A DNA stretch of 64,000 nt from Leucobacter sp. OH1287 (GCF_003859945.1 NZ_RQYM01000002.1:177108-241107); one strand, 5' to 3'. Counted from the first letter of the stretch, positions 43,613-52,761 are shown. The notes: generated by a model from the letters alone, not told the origin. Translations and numbers: made by a program.

Positions 43613-45223
43613 CTATCTTGTACCCCAAGCGGTATTAAAAATCTTCTCCGCCTCAGACAGACCCTCAACCTCATCAAGACCAGAGCCAACCTCAGCCAAC
43701 GGCACCGCTCCAGAAGTCAGCGACGCAAGCAGCGCCGCAGTATTAGCCTCATCAACATTAAGCCGATCCAGCCACTGGCTGCTAGAAGCAGGCGAAATCT
43801 TACCCGCCTTCACCGCGTCAGCCACAAGACCCTCACGCCTCGCAACATCAGCCCTCGCGCGAGCCTCACGACCCGCCGCAGCATCAGCCTGCAGCTCAGC
43901 AAAAACCGCTTTATCGACAGTCACAACACCATCAACATCAGCCGCCGACGCTGCAGGCTCACCAACCGGATCAGCCACAGCATCAGGCTCAACAGCATCA
44001 GCCACAGCCTCCGCCGCCTTCACCAAATCCTCCACAGCCACAGCCACGTCATCAAGCGCAAGCCCCTCATCAAGCCCAAGCAGCTCACGCACCCTTACAA
44101 CGAATTCCTCAGCAGTCACCTCAGAACCCCCCTCATCATTAATCCGTGGAGCAGGAGCCGCAGCCCGCCCCGCATAATTGAAAACCGACAAATCAAACCG
44201 AGCCGACGCAGAAGGCGCGTCCACCCATGAATCCGCAAGGCCAGCCAGCACAGCCTCCTCGGCCGTGAACCACGTCTCGACAGCCATAAGCTCGCGCCAA
44301 TGCTCCTTAGACTTACCCGTCCTCGCAGCATAAGTAGCAGCAATCGAGTCACTGCACTTCTCCAGAGCCTTCGCCGCGCTCTCCAAATCACGCGCATCGC
44401 CCTCGCCCCATGACCAAGCGTCATGGATCATCATCTGAGCGCCGCGATTCATCACGATGCGGTCACCAGCCATCGCAATCACCGATGCAATCGACGCAGC
44501 AAGCCCGTCAACCGTCACCTCAATGCGCGCCTTATGGCGACGCAACGCATTCATTATCGCAATTCCCTGGAAAACATCGCCACCGGGGGAGTCGATATGC
44601 AGTTCGATCACGTCCACATCAAGCTGATTCAGCTCCTCAATAAACGCCTTCGACTCAGTCCCACCCCACCCAATATGGTCGTAAATACTGATCACGCCAA
44701 GCTTTGCGGCACCCTGATCCGGCTTGCTGGCCTGCATACTAAACCAGCGCCGCGACTTAACCCCCGCCGCCGACCTGACACTATTATTCACACTCGGCTC
44801 CTTCACAAACTCCGCACGAGAATCCCAAACAGGCTCCTCCGCATACCACTTCTCGATCCCCTCAAACGAATGCTGAGGACGACCATCCGACTCAGCCCGA
44901 CGCAAACACTCACCCTTGCCAGGATCAACAACAACAACCCGCGCCCCAAAATCAAGCCACGCAGCCACCGCCGCCGCATCAATAAAAGACTGCACAATAT
45001 AGGCAGAATCCGACACCCCGCGCCGGATACGCGAAATCGCGCCCTGCCTCGCAGCAAACGCGACCTCACGCACCGCCACCGGCGCATCATGCGGCACCGT
45101 CGACCCAAACGCGCGCGCCAAAAGGTCATAGTCAACAACCGGCTCACCCGGCTGCCTAACCGACTCAACCCACGCAGACTTACCAGACGCAGGCGCACCA
45201 ACAACAACCGTGATCTCAGACAC
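43613..45223 (-). CDS. P-loop NTPase domain fused to ClpP-like prohead protease with scaffold tail
   Basis: 536 residues. Residues about 5-170 form a P-loop kinase-like domain (VVVGAPASGKSAWVESV, then VVDYDLLARAFGS). Residues about 185-370 are a ClpP-type head maturation protease: DSPGGDVFQGIAIMNAL, catalytic Ser in GLAASIASVIAMAG, His in QMMIHDAWSWG. The last 130 residues are acidic, helical and scaffold-like (VAEPDAV..., LQADAAAGREARARADVARR). No scaffold gene exists separately. GTG 45223 overlaps the portal stop by 8 bases. Confidence 0.85.
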   Translation of the reverse strand: MSEITVVVGAPASGKSAWVESVRQPGEPVVDYDLLARAFGSTVPHDAPVAVREVAFAARQGAISRIRRGVSDSAYIVQSFIDAAAVAAWLDFGARVVVVDPGKGECLRRAESDGRPQHSFEGIEKWYAEEPVWDSRAEFVKEPSVNNSVRSAAGVKSRRWFSMQASKPDQGAAKLGVISIYDHIGWGGTESKAFIEELNQLDVDVIELHIDSPGGDVFQGIAIMNALRRHKARIEVTVDGLAASIASVIAMAGDRIVMNRGAQMMIHDAWSWGEGDARDLESAAKALEKCSDSIAATYAARTGKSKEHWRELMAVETWFTAEEAVLAGLADSWVDAPSASARFDLSVFNYAGRAAAPAPRINDEGGSEVTAEEFVVRVRELLGLDEGLALDDVAVAVEDLVKAAEAVADAVEPDAVADPVGEPAASAADVDGVVTVDKAVFAELQADAAAGREARARADVARREGLVADAVKAGKISPASSSQWLDRLNVDEANTAALLASLTSGAVPLAEVGSGLDEVEGLSEAEKIFNTAWGTR

Positions 45224-46445
45224 CAGCACCCCCGTCCTTACGCACAGGCAGCCCATACTTAGACCGCATGAACTCCTCCAACTGGCCGTCCACCGTCACC
45301 GCGCCAGACTCAATCAACAGCTTCACAGCCTCCGCTGTCGCCGGAGCCTGAGCACCAATCGGCTCACACACAATCTGAGGAGCAGGCATCGACTCACCAA
45401 AATTCAAATCCACCAAATCCTCAATCACATGCTGCTGCACAACATCCGCAATCGACCCAGCCACAGAATTAAGCGAATTAGTGAAAAAATCCGCGAACGT
45501 TGAACCCAAAGCCCAAGATCCAGTCTCAGTGCCCAGATTCAAGAAATGCGCAAGCACGGCACGCGCAATCTGCTCATCGTAATACCGGATCGGCACATTC
45601 ATATCCGGCAACTCACCAGACACACCCAACAGCTTCAGCTCAGCGCCAGCAGGCAGCGACGCGCCCGCAGTATCGCCAGCCCTAAACTCCGTCGCGATCT
45701 TCAACCCCGACGCAAGCTCAGCCTCACGCCACCGCTTCGCAGCATCCTCAGAAGTGCCCTCTGGCACCGGCGCACCAACATAAACTGGTACACCGAGACC
45801 ATTACGCTCAGCAGACACAGCCTGCACCCTAAGCGCCCGATCCTTCAATAGCCAATTCTTATAGGCAGGACGCAGCAGCGAACTGCCGAACCAGTTGCCG
45901 CCCTCACGCTCATTAACGTAAGCGACAAGCCGCGAAACCGGGATCGTATCCTCAGACCCATGCTGCTGGATACCGACAAGACCGCCGTCACGCGCCACCT
46001 TAATCTGACTAATCGTCCCAGGCGGCCGCCAAGCAAGCTTACGCAATCTGACACGGTCACCGTCAATGCGATACACCTGCTCAAAAAACGAATGACCAAA
46101 AACCAGACAAGTCAAAGCCAAGCGCAGATGCTCGCTCCAGGAAAAACGGTCACGCTTACGCAAAGGAGCAACCGGAGGCCGCCCCTTAACAGGCAAACCC
46201 AGATCAGCCGCAACAAGATCAACAACCTCATCACTCGCACCAGCAGGATCAAGATGCCACGTCGCCGACCGGATCGGAGCCGTCACAGCACGCAGCACAG
46301 AACCCACCTGCGCATCCTCCAATCGCATCCGGTTAAAAATACGCACACTATTCGGATGCTGCAACTCAGGATTAGACTCAACCTCATTCGCGATCGAACC
46401 CCAGCCCGCAAGCTCACCAACCTGATAGCCTTTCTCGCGCGCCAT
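45216..46445 (-). CDS. Portal protein
   Basis: 409 residues, SPP1/HK97-like portal ring subunit through which DNA is packaged. Central pattern FGHSFFEQVYRIDG and a C-terminal YYDEQIARAVLAHFLNLG helix region typical of actinophage portals. ATG 46445 with AGGGGG five bases upstream. Directly follows the large terminase. Confidence 0.88.
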   Translation of the reverse strand: MAREKGYQVGELAGWGSIANEVESNPELQHPNSVRIFNRMRLEDAQVGSVLRAVTAPIRSATWHLDPAGASDEVVDLVAADLGLPVKGRPPVAPLRKRDRFSWSEHLRLALTCLVFGHSFFEQVYRIDGDRVRLRKLAWRPPGTISQIKVARDGGLVGIQQHGSEDTIPVSRLVAYVNEREGGNWFGSSLLRPAYKNWLLKDRALRVQAVSAERNGLGVPVYVGAPVPEGTSEDAAKRWREAELASGLKIATEFRAGDTAGASLPAGAELKLLGVSGELPDMNVPIRYYDEQIARAVLAHFLNLGTETGSWALGSTFADFFTNSLNSVAGSIADVVQQHVIEDLVDLNFGESMPAPQIVCEPIGAQAPATAEAVKLLIESGAVTVDGQLEEFMRSKYGLPVRKDGGAGV

Positions 46446-46454
46446 CAACACCCC

Positions 46455-48122
46455 CTAAAAACTAACCGACCGGAAATCAACCCCCGCCGAAACAGCATCC
46501 ATACGGTCTCCAGCCCTCACAACCTCAGCAGCAGGCGGCGGCTCATGATCCACCGTCGCCGGTGCCGCATGCTCCAAAGCCCAAACTGCTTCTGCGACCG
46601 CGACCAGCGACGCAATATCAACCAGCGACCCCTTGCGATCCCACACACGCACCTCACCGAGATGCCTCGCAACCGCAAAGTCAGCAGCCATATTCAACAC
46701 CGGCTGATCAAGATGCTTGAACTGTCCCTGAAACACCAGATCATGCATACCGCCGCAGCAGCCGCCGAGACCAACAGACCCGCCAACTTCTACGACACGG
46801 AAACCCGCATCATGCAAAGGAGCAACAAACTCGCTAACCGGGGCACCGCGCGGCTGCAAAGCCACATCCCAACAGTTTTGTGCCTCAGCAAGCCTATGCA
46901 GAAAGTCGATCACCCAAAGCGACCCGGCACGCGCCGCAATCACCTCACCATGAATCAACCCATCGTCACGATAACCAGCAACCGCGACATAAGTCATCTG
47001 CCGATCCTCAGAAATATCAATCGCAAACATCAGCCGCGACCCCGGCGAAATCTCCGACCCCGAATCAGCGCACTCGCTCCAGCTGTCCCGAGGTAAATAC
47101 GGCTCAACCATCGCCTCAACCCACTGGCACAGCGACTCAGTCCGGAAAATATGTTCAGGCTCAGTACGCGAATCAGTCAACAACTTCTCAACCCGCAAAT
47201 GCGAATACCCAATGGATGGATTAGCCTGCAAAATACCGTCAACATCATCGACAGCACACCCATCCGGCGCAGACCATTCAAAAAGCGCGTGCGTTATCGA
47301 ATGCTGTTTAGCCCAATCCTCAACCGAAAGAAGCCCCGGCACGACCTTACTATCCCAATCATTCACCGCCTGCAGCAGATTCTCACGCTGCTCACTCAAA
47401 ACCACCGACGAATTATCGCCCGCATTCGAAATACCCCAAAGCTGCGAATTAAACTTCGCGCTGTTCGCCTTCGCCGTCGCCGACCAGGTATCCCAAGTAT
47501 TCTGCTCGCGCAGCTCGTCCATCACAACGCGATCCGCTGCCTTACCGCGCCCGCCGCGACGGTTCGCAGCACGCACCTGATACTGAGCGCCGTTCTTCAA
47601 GCGAACAGCCTTTTGCCCATTCTTCCGAACCGGCGGCTTTGTGCGAGCCTTCAACGCAGGAATCGCGAAAACCTCATCCTCGCCAAACCGTCCCTCATCG
47701 GGATCACAAAAACGCAGCGCCTTATCCCACGACTCCTCGGCAATATCAAGATTCTGTGCAGTACCCAACACTAAGAAATCCTGCGGAGGAGCCTCCACCG
47801 GGAAAGCCTCAGAATCCACAAAAAGCCAATACAGCGTCAACACATTCAACAATGTTGTTTTGCCATTCTGTCGAGCCACAAGAACAATTACACGATCAAA
47901 CCGGTAACTGCCGTCCTCGTTCAACTCCAGCGCATGAATCAAGAGCCATTTTTGCCAGGGAAACAGCTTAATCCCAAGTACTTCATCAGCAAACGCAATC
48001 ACCGAAAAGCCGAGCGACGTCTCCTCATTCAGCTCACGCAAAGGCTTAGTCCAAAACCGAGGCTCCGTAAACCCCTTAACCCGGCTTCGCTGCCTTGCGC
48101 CGCCTGAACTTAGCAAGCTCAT
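46455..48122 (-). CDS. Terminase large subunit
   Basis: 555 residues. ATPase motor with Walker A-like VARQNGKTTL, Walker B RVVMDELRE, and a C-terminal RNase H-like nuclease whose first acid lies in MFAIDISEDRQMTYVAVAG. The ATG at 48122 is placed by GGAGG; a longer frame to 48206 is open but overlaps the small subunit without a ribosome site. Drives DNA packaging. Confidence 0.93.
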   Translation of the reverse strand: MSLLSSGGARQRSRVKGFTEPRFWTKPLRELNEETSLGFSVIAFADEVLGIKLFPWQKWLLIHALELNEDGSYRFDRVIVLVARQNGKTTLLNVLTLYWLFVDSEAFPVEAPPQDFLVLGTAQNLDIAEESWDKALRFCDPDEGRFGEDEVFAIPALKARTKPPVRKNGQKAVRLKNGAQYQVRAANRRGGRGKAADRVVMDELREQNTWDTWSATAKANSAKFNSQLWGISNAGDNSSVVLSEQRENLLQAVNDWDSKVVPGLLSVEDWAKQHSITHALFEWSAPDGCAVDDVDGILQANPSIGYSHLRVEKLLTDSRTEPEHIFRTESLCQWVEAMVEPYLPRDSWSECADSGSEISPGSRLMFAIDISEDRQMTYVAVAGYRDDGLIHGEVIAARAGSLWVIDFLHRLAEAQNCWDVALQPRGAPVSEFVAPLHDAGFRVVEVGGSVGLGGCCGGMHDLVFQGQFKHLDQPVLNMAADFAVARHLGEVRVWDRKGSLVDIASLVAVAEAVWALEHAAPATVDHEPPPAAEVVRAGDRMDAVSAGVDFRSVSF

Positions 48123-48678
48123 CATCACCCTCCACAACAGCCGGAACCGCCGCTTTAGCAACCTCACCCCGCGCCTCCGGAGTCGCCCCAAGCTCACGCA
48201 AAACATTCATCAAATGCGGAACAAGATAAAGCGCCTTCATCTCAACCGTACGGTCACCCGTATCAGCAGCAGCATCAATCGACGCAGCAATCCGCCGCGC
48301 AGTCTCAGCCGCCGCCTCATCAACATCACGCAACGACACACACTTAAGCGTCGCCTCAACCGCGCCACCCATACGCGACCGAACCGGCACCCCCGACAAA
48401 CGCACCCGCTCCCGCGACAAAGACACCGCAAGCTCGACAGCCTTCTCGTCACCACGCAACGCCTTAGCCCAAACCGCCTGCTGCAAGCGGTTAAGCCGAT
48501 CAAGCTCAACCTCACGAACCGTCGCCGCCTCAACCGCATGCCCCTGAGCTTTACGCGCTCGCGCAATCGCCGCCACCGTAGACTGGACAGTCTTAAACCC
48601 AAGATTCTCACGAATCACCGAGATCGCAACACCAGCACGGCACAAATCCAGAGCCTTCAAATCCTTCTCGACAGACAA
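48076..48678 (-). CDS. Terminase small subunit
   Basis: 200 residues, helical, with an N-terminal HTH-like part (LDLCRAGVAISVIRENLGFKTVQSTVAAI). TTG start with GAGGGG six bases upstream. Recognises packaging sites and feeds the large subunit, whose gene it overlaps by 47 bases. Confidence 0.75.
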   Translation of the reverse strand: MSVEKDLKALDLCRAGVAISVIRENLGFKTVQSTVAAIARARKAQGHAVEAATVREVELDRLNRLQQAVWAKALRGDEKAVELAVSLSRERVRLSGVPVRSRMGGAVEATLKCVSLRDVDEAAAETARRIAASIDAAADTGDRTVEMKALYLVPHLMNVLRELGATPEARGEVAKAAVPAVVEGDDELAKFRRRKAAKPG

Positions 48679-48696
48679 GAAAACCCCTCACCTTAC

Positions 48697-49980
48697 TCAA
48701 TCGACGAAAGACACCTCAACACCATCACGCACAGGCACGACACCGGTGTGCTGCTGGAAACGACGGCAAATAACATCCGCATACTTCTCGTCAAGCTCAA
48801 CCAGCACCGATTTAACGCCCGCATGATGCGCAGCGATAAGAGTTGACCCAGACCCGCCGAATAGGTCAAGAACGACCCCCCCCGGCCTGCAACTATTACG
48901 CAGCATCGGCTCAATCAGCTCAACAGGTTTCATCGTCGGATGCTCCCGCGAAGCCTGCGGTTTCGCCACATTAAACACCGTCGTTGCTTTATTATCGCCA
49001 TGCCAATTTTCGCCACCACGCCCAAGACGGCCTTCACCACCTGGCGCAAACCCATAAAAGAACGGACAATAATCATCAACCTCATCAGGCACAACAGTCT
49101 CAATAATCGGCTCATGCTTCCAGTGATAGTCAGCGCGACCCATAACAAGAGCATTCTTCACCCAAATAAGCGTCTGCCTTAAACGGAACCCAGCAGCCTC
49201 CAACTTCGCCTGAAACGCTGGCCGAACCAGATCAGCATGAGCAATATATACCGGCGCACCAGGACGCGCAGCAACCATAATAGTGCCAACCGCGTCACCA
49301 AAAATAGCTACCGCATCCTCCAGCCCATCATTCTTAATCGTCAGCCGGTCAGAAGTACCACCAACATAGCTCACACCATAAGGCGGATCAGTCCAAACAC
49401 AATCAGCACCCGCCGGATCAACCGACCGAACAACCTCATCAACCAAATCCACATCAGCACAAGAACCAACAATCAGACGATGCTCACCCAGCTGCCAAAC
49501 ATCACCCAACCGCGACACAGAAACACCCTCCGACACCGACGGCACAGCATCAACATCAGACAACGCAACCGGCACAGCAAGCTCACGAACAAGCGCATCA
49601 AAATCAGACCCCGAATAACCCGTACCATCCAGATCACCAGCAGCCTCCAACACCGCCAACAAATCTCCCAGATCATACCCACCAAGATCAGCAATCCGAT
49701 TATCCGCCGCCACAATCTGCGCCGCCTCATCAGCAGCCACATCCACAAACACACACTGAATCTCAGACCAGCCAAGACCCCGCGCCGCCCGCAAAGTATG
49801 ATTCCCAGCCAAAACCTCATTCGCACGCCCAGTCTTAGACCCAGCATTAACCACAATCGGCTTATACTGGCCACGCTTCTCCAAAGACGCAGCAATAGCA
49901 TCAACATCACCCCGGCGCGGATTACCCTCAAACTCGACAAGCTCACCAACCGGAACAGAAACAACCCGCAACTCAAACAA
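48697..49980 (-). CDS. ParB-like nuclease/DNA methyltransferase fusion
   Basis: 427 residues. Residues 1-120 are a ParB N-terminal-like domain (NPRRGDVDAIAASLEKRGQY, EVLAGNHTLRAARGLGW). Residues 155-420 are an amino-methyltransferase with DPPY in VWTDPPYG and the SAM loop LDLFGGSGSTLIAA; the order DPPY before SAM motif marks the beta class. Modifies adenine or cytosine N4, probably shielding phage DNA or marking pac sites. TTG start is likely, with a poor ribosome site. Confidence 0.88.
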   Translation of the reverse strand: MFELRVVSVPVGELVEFEGNPRRGDVDAIAASLEKRGQYKPIVVNAGSKTGRANEVLAGNHTLRAARGLGWSEIQCVFVDVAADEAAQIVAADNRIADLGGYDLGDLLAVLEAAGDLDGTGYSGSDFDALVRELAVPVALSDVDAVPSVSEGVSVSRLGDVWQLGEHRLIVGSCADVDLVDEVVRSVDPAGADCVWTDPPYGVSYVGGTSDRLTIKNDGLEDAVAIFGDAVGTIMVAARPGAPVYIAHADLVRPAFQAKLEAAGFRLRQTLIWVKNALVMGRADYHWKHEPIIETVVPDEVDDYCPFFYGFAPGGEGRLGRGGENWHGDNKATTVFNVAKPQASREHPTMKPVELIEPMLRNSCRPGGVVLDLFGGSGSTLIAAHHAGVKSVLVELDEKYADVICRRFQQHTGVVPVRDGVEVSFVD

Positions 49981-50079
49981 AACAACAAACCTCTCAACAA
50001 ACCCGCGAAGGGGTACAAAAAACTAAGGGGGAAAAGGCCACCCCACGGCGGGGCTTGGCTGGGGTGGGGGTGGTGGATT

Positions 50080-50391
50080 TTATTTGGGTGTGGTGGGGTT
50101 TAGCCAGTTGCGGCTGAGGGTGCCGAGGTTGGTTGTGTGGGTTTTGTTGCTTTTGGTTTGGTTGCATAGGCGGTGGCTGGGTTTGAAGTTGTTCGGGTTG
50201 TTTGCTTGTTCTGGGTGGCTTGTGACTGGGTTGATGTGGTCGAGTTCGAATGCCTCGGGGTGTCTTGCTGGGAGGTTGTAGTCTATGGGTTGTTCGCAGA
50301 GCCAGCAGGGGAGTTGTTTTGTTTGGCAGGTTTGGCGGAAGGTTTTGCGTAGCTTCTTGTATAGAGCAGTGTGGCGTGGGTCTTGCTTCAT
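50080..50391 (-). CDS. HNH endonuclease (terminase-associated)
   Basis: 103 residues. CWLCEQ and HRLCNQ supply zinc cysteines, and the HNH core is ELDHINPVTSHPEQ...NNFKPSHRLCN. Next to the terminase genes, where HNH proteins help packaging cleavage in HK97-like phages. A G-rich stretch on the + strand (50028-50073) follows its 3' end. Confidence 0.85.
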   Translation of the reverse strand: MKQDPRHTALYKKLRKTFRQTCQTKQLPCWLCEQPIDYNLPARHPEAFELDHINPVTSHPEQANNPNNFKPSHRLCNQTKSNKTHTTNLGTLSRNWLNPTTPK

Positions 50392-50462
50392 GGTTGCTTG
50401 CCGCCCTTCCCCGATTTTTGAAATTATGTTGTCCCGGTTTGCCGCCCCTATCGTGGGCTTGG

Positions 50463-50567
50463 CTAGTCGTCGTTGTCACCACAGCAGAGAAGCGCGGCCA
50501 TCACTGCCCGGTAAGGTGTGCCACAATAGTCGCAAAACCAGATAAGCTCGTCATCCACGTCACTCAT
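50463..50567 (-). CDS. 34-residue zinc-ribbon-like protein
   Basis: MSDVDDELIWFCDYCGTPYR start, with CDYC and a later CC pair suited to bind zinc. AAGGGG upstream. Small phage proteins of this sort are common before HNH genes. Function unknown. Confidence 0.45.
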   Translation of the reverse strand: MSDVDDELIWFCDYCGTPYRAVMAALLCCGDNDD

Positions 50568-50718
50568 CGCGCCTGTCCCCTTTTGCTGATCCGCCCGATT
50601 AAACAGAAATAGCCCCGAAGCCAAAAACTCAGCTTCGAGGCTACCCCCGCAATCACCCAACCTTCACCTGCACCCTGCACATCGGAGCCACGCCCCGAAG
50701 GCTGCAAAATACGTTACA

Positions 50719-50754
50719 GGCGCAGGGTAAAAACTGCGAAAAAACCCCTGCGCC
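50719..50754. terminator. Strong hairpin in the regulatory gap
   Basis: GGCGCAGGG and CCCTGCGCC, 9 bp perfect, 18-base A-rich loop. On the minus strand it would end the early transcript before the late genes, though the U tract lies in the loop and not after it. Confidence 0.45.
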
Positions 50755-50804
50755 CGAAACCTATCTTGCAGCCCGCAAACCCCGGATCGCAGAAGCGCTC
50801 CCTA

Positions 50805-50873
50805 GTCGGTACCGTCTAACTCATTCCAGTCAGTGGCCGAGAACTCAATAGCCAAAACGTAAACGGTACCGAC
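50805..50873. repeat. Inverted repeat with two CGGTACCG palindromes
   Basis: GTCGGTACCGT at 50805-50815 and ACGGTACCGAC at 50863-50873 are perfect reverse complements. Each contains the 8-bp palindrome CGGTACCG. Either two operator sites 58 bases apart or one long stem. Confidence 0.6.
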
Positions 50874-50939
50874 CAGGGCACGCCCCCTTGTAGTATCGAC
50901 GAAACCCGTGAATTGCAGGCAATGTTTTACAGAAAGGTT

Positions 50940-51032
50940 ATGCCGCAAAAAGTAAGCAGCACCGCCGACACAGCAAACGCCCGCCGGGTTGTGGTCGACC
51001 CAGACAGGCGCTTATCCGATATTCAATTGTGA
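50940..51032 (+). CDS. Possible 30-residue peptide on the + strand
   Basis: MPQKVSSTADTANARRV... ending SDIQL, preceded by AGAAAGG, the same ribosome site as the accessory-locus genes. It runs against the neighbouring genes in the regulatory gap. No homology recognised; may be chance. Confidence 0.25.
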   Translation: MPQKVSSTADTANARRVVVDPDRRLSDIQL

Positions 51033-51131
51033 ATAGCGCTTTGCTGCTACCGCCGCGCGGTGGCTGCTTATGCGCCACTTTCTAATCTATGTGTGACAAC
51101 GAGAACAATACAAACTGCGACACGCCGTTAG

Positions 51132-51413
51132 TTACAAGCGACCGCCTGCTTTAACATATGCCGTCCTGATCTGCTTCGCGACAGAATCCGGGATCGCGGC
51201 ATCAGCCACGCCTTCCCGAACCAGCCGCTGCCGCTGCCTCACCAGCGTCGGAGTCCGCAAAGCATGAAAGCGCTTAAATGCAAGCACATCCTCAACATCG
51301 ACAAGGATCGCATCATCAACTACAACGATCCGCAAACCCTCCTTGCGGTATCGCATGATAGTCCGGTAATGCACGCTCGCAAGCTCAGCGGCTTTCTTCA
51401 TCGACACATACAC
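51132..51413 (-). CDS. HTH DNA-binding protein (MerR/excisionase-like)
   Basis: 93 residues. N-terminal SMKKAAELASVHYRTIMRYRKEG is a winged-helix/HTH of the excisionase-MerR kind. GTG start with AAGGAG seven bases upstream, overlapping the preceding gene. It is the last gene before the regulatory gap and may act there, for example as late-gene activator. Confidence 0.65.
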   Translation of the reverse strand: MYVSMKKAAELASVHYRTIMRYRKEGLRIVVVDDAILVDVEDVLAFKRFHALRTPTLVRQRQRLVREGVADAAIPDSVAKQIRTAYVKAGGRL

Positions 51414-52059
51414 CGATAATCTCCTTCCAGTCCACGCTTATCCGGTGGCCGCACCCGGTGCAGGCAACCAGCGGCTCGGCACCTTCCCACGACACGCGAA
51501 CTTTTCGCTCCAGACAGACGGGACAGTAACGCGACCTTTGAGGTAACGCTCTCGGCACCGTGGCCGGAAACATACGCCCAGCGCTTCTCGTAAGTAGAGA
51601 CAACCCACGCAGGAAATCGCAGCCGCCCGGAACCGTCACAGCATCGTCCAGATTCATTCTCAGCCATACGCACCAGTCACCAGTACGGTTGCTCACCTCG
51701 ACCGGGTCAGTGCCGGCGGCGATACCTCGACGGGTCACCCTGCCGTCCATGAGCGATCCCGGGATTTGAATATTCAACTCATCCGCGAAATACAGCAACC
51801 AGTCAGCTAAGAATTGCACGATCTCCTCGCACACCTCTAGCGCGGTGGTATTGATCGGAGATTCCGGCATTCGCGTGCCTGACACTTTCTCTCCACCAGC
51901 GCTTTTGCCTGGAATGATGGCGAGACGGGCACGGGCAGCAATGTCTGGCAGCTCGCCGAGTTGCCACAGCGCCCGCGCCTCATCCTTCGCACACAACAGC
52001 TTGCCCTGCTGCTTTTCACCCAGGCAGGCTACACACGATAGACCCTCTAGTCGCCCCAT
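51385..52059 (-). CDS. Phage zinc-finger protein of unknown function
   Basis: 224 residues. An N-terminal CVACLGEK...LLCAKD cluster and a C-terminal CPVCLERK...CTGCGHRI ribbon frame a helical core. Similar two-ribbon proteins are common in actinophage replication regions. ATG 52059 overlaps the end of a 23-residue peptide gene, which may couple its translation. Confidence 0.6.
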   Translation of the reverse strand: MGRLEGLSCVACLGEKQQGKLLCAKDEARALWQLGELPDIAARARLAIIPGKSAGGEKVSGTRMPESPINTTALEVCEEIVQFLADWLLYFADELNIQIPGSLMDGRVTRRGIAAGTDPVEVSNRTGDWCVWLRMNLDDAVTVPGGCDFLRGLSLLTRSAGRMFPATVPRALPQRSRYCPVCLERKVRVSWEGAEPLVACTGCGHRISVDWKEIIGVCVDEESR

Positions 52060-52118
52060 GCCCAATATGCCAATCCCGCAACAATCCCGACTGCGCAGAT
52101 GTAGAAAATCTCAATCAC
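52047..52118 (-). CDS. 23-residue single-helix membrane peptide
   Basis: GTG start with AGGGAG six bases upstream; reads MIEIFYICAVGIVAGLAYW then AWGD. Hydrophobic across its length, so probably one membrane helix. It fills the gap after ssb and overlaps the next gene's start. Missed by length cut-offs. Confidence 0.4.
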   Translation of the reverse strand: MIEIFYICAVGIVAGLAYWAWGD

Positions 52119-52131
52119 TTTTCACTCCCTT

Positions 52132-52761
52132 CTAGAATGGTTCATCCCACGCTATGGACTGCTGAGCGACCGGCGCGCCCCATGCCGCGGCAGGCTGCTG
52201 CTGAGCCTGAGCCGCTGCTGGCTGAGCCACTGTTTGGTCAGCCGGGACACCCCAAGCTTGCTGAGCCGCTACCCTCTGCTGTGCACTATCCGGGTCAGAC
52301 CAGCTCGCTTGCTGCTGTGGTTGAGCTTGCTGCGAAGCCGGAGCATTCCAGCCAGCCGAACCACCGCCGCTGCTTTCGCGCTGCGGATGCGGTTTAGCTT
52401 GCACAAAGAACCGCTCAGCTAAGATACCGAGATGCTGCACATTGCAGCGAGTAGTAACCCCGCTCCGGCTCGGATCATTACGGCTTACCCACTTCTCGTC
52501 ATACATGTCACCGACAATAAGCACATGCGCACCCTTCTGAAGCACACCAGCGAGACTGTCGATCATCAGATCACCGTCCCACCGCTCCCACACGGTGCAA
52601 TCCACCCAGCGAGTCTCGGTGTAATCATAACTATCACCAACTTTGCGACGAGCGGAGTGCGCGACGCTAAAATTGATCCGCCGCTTACCACCAGACGGTG
52701 GCGTATAAACCACCGCGTCCTTACCGAGCGATCCGGTAAAGCTCACTTGCATCTCAAACAT
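52132..52761 (-). CDS. ssb: Single-stranded DNA-binding protein
   Basis: 209 residues. OB fold about 1-110 (VSFTGSLGKDAVVYTPPSGG, RRINFSVAHSARRKVG, WVDCTVWER, VLIVGDM). A Gln/Ala-rich disordered tail ends in WDEPF, the usual SSB tip that recruits partner proteins. AAGGAG before ATG; overlaps the dnaB stop by eight bases. Confidence 0.93.
   Translation of the reverse strand: MFEMQVSFTGSLGKDAVVYTPPSGGKRRINFSVAHSARRKVGDSYDYTETRWVDCTVWERWDGDLMIDSLAGVLQKGAHVLIVGDMYDEKWVSRNDPSRSGVTTRCNVQHLGILAERFFVQAKPHPQRESSGGGSAGWNAPASQQAQPQQQASWSDPDSAQQRVAAQQAWGVPADQTVAQPAAAQAQQQPAAAWGAPVAQQSIAWDEPF

Larger units (their letters stand above)
50568..51131. other. Regulatory gap rich in inverted repeats
   Basis: 564 bases with no sizeable gene in a compact prophage. 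It holds a 9-bp hairpin (50719-50754), an 11-bp inverted repeat built on CGGTACCG (50805-50815, 50863-50873), a possible 30-codon + strand gene (50940-51032), an ATTCA/TGAAT dyad (51020s), an ACCGC/GCGGT dyad (about 51052) and a copy of GCGACACGCCGTTAG (51117). It is the probable control region for the late genes, or may hold a small RNA. Confidence 0.5.

Noticed and set aside
44423..45262. + strand frame of 279 codons opposite the protease
   Set aside because: Same Arg/His-rich shadow composition and no start signal.
50028..50073. G-rich stretch as a G-quadruplex element
   Set aside because: G runs are present but the first loop is long and C-rich and would rather form a CCCC/GGGG hairpin; evidence too weak.
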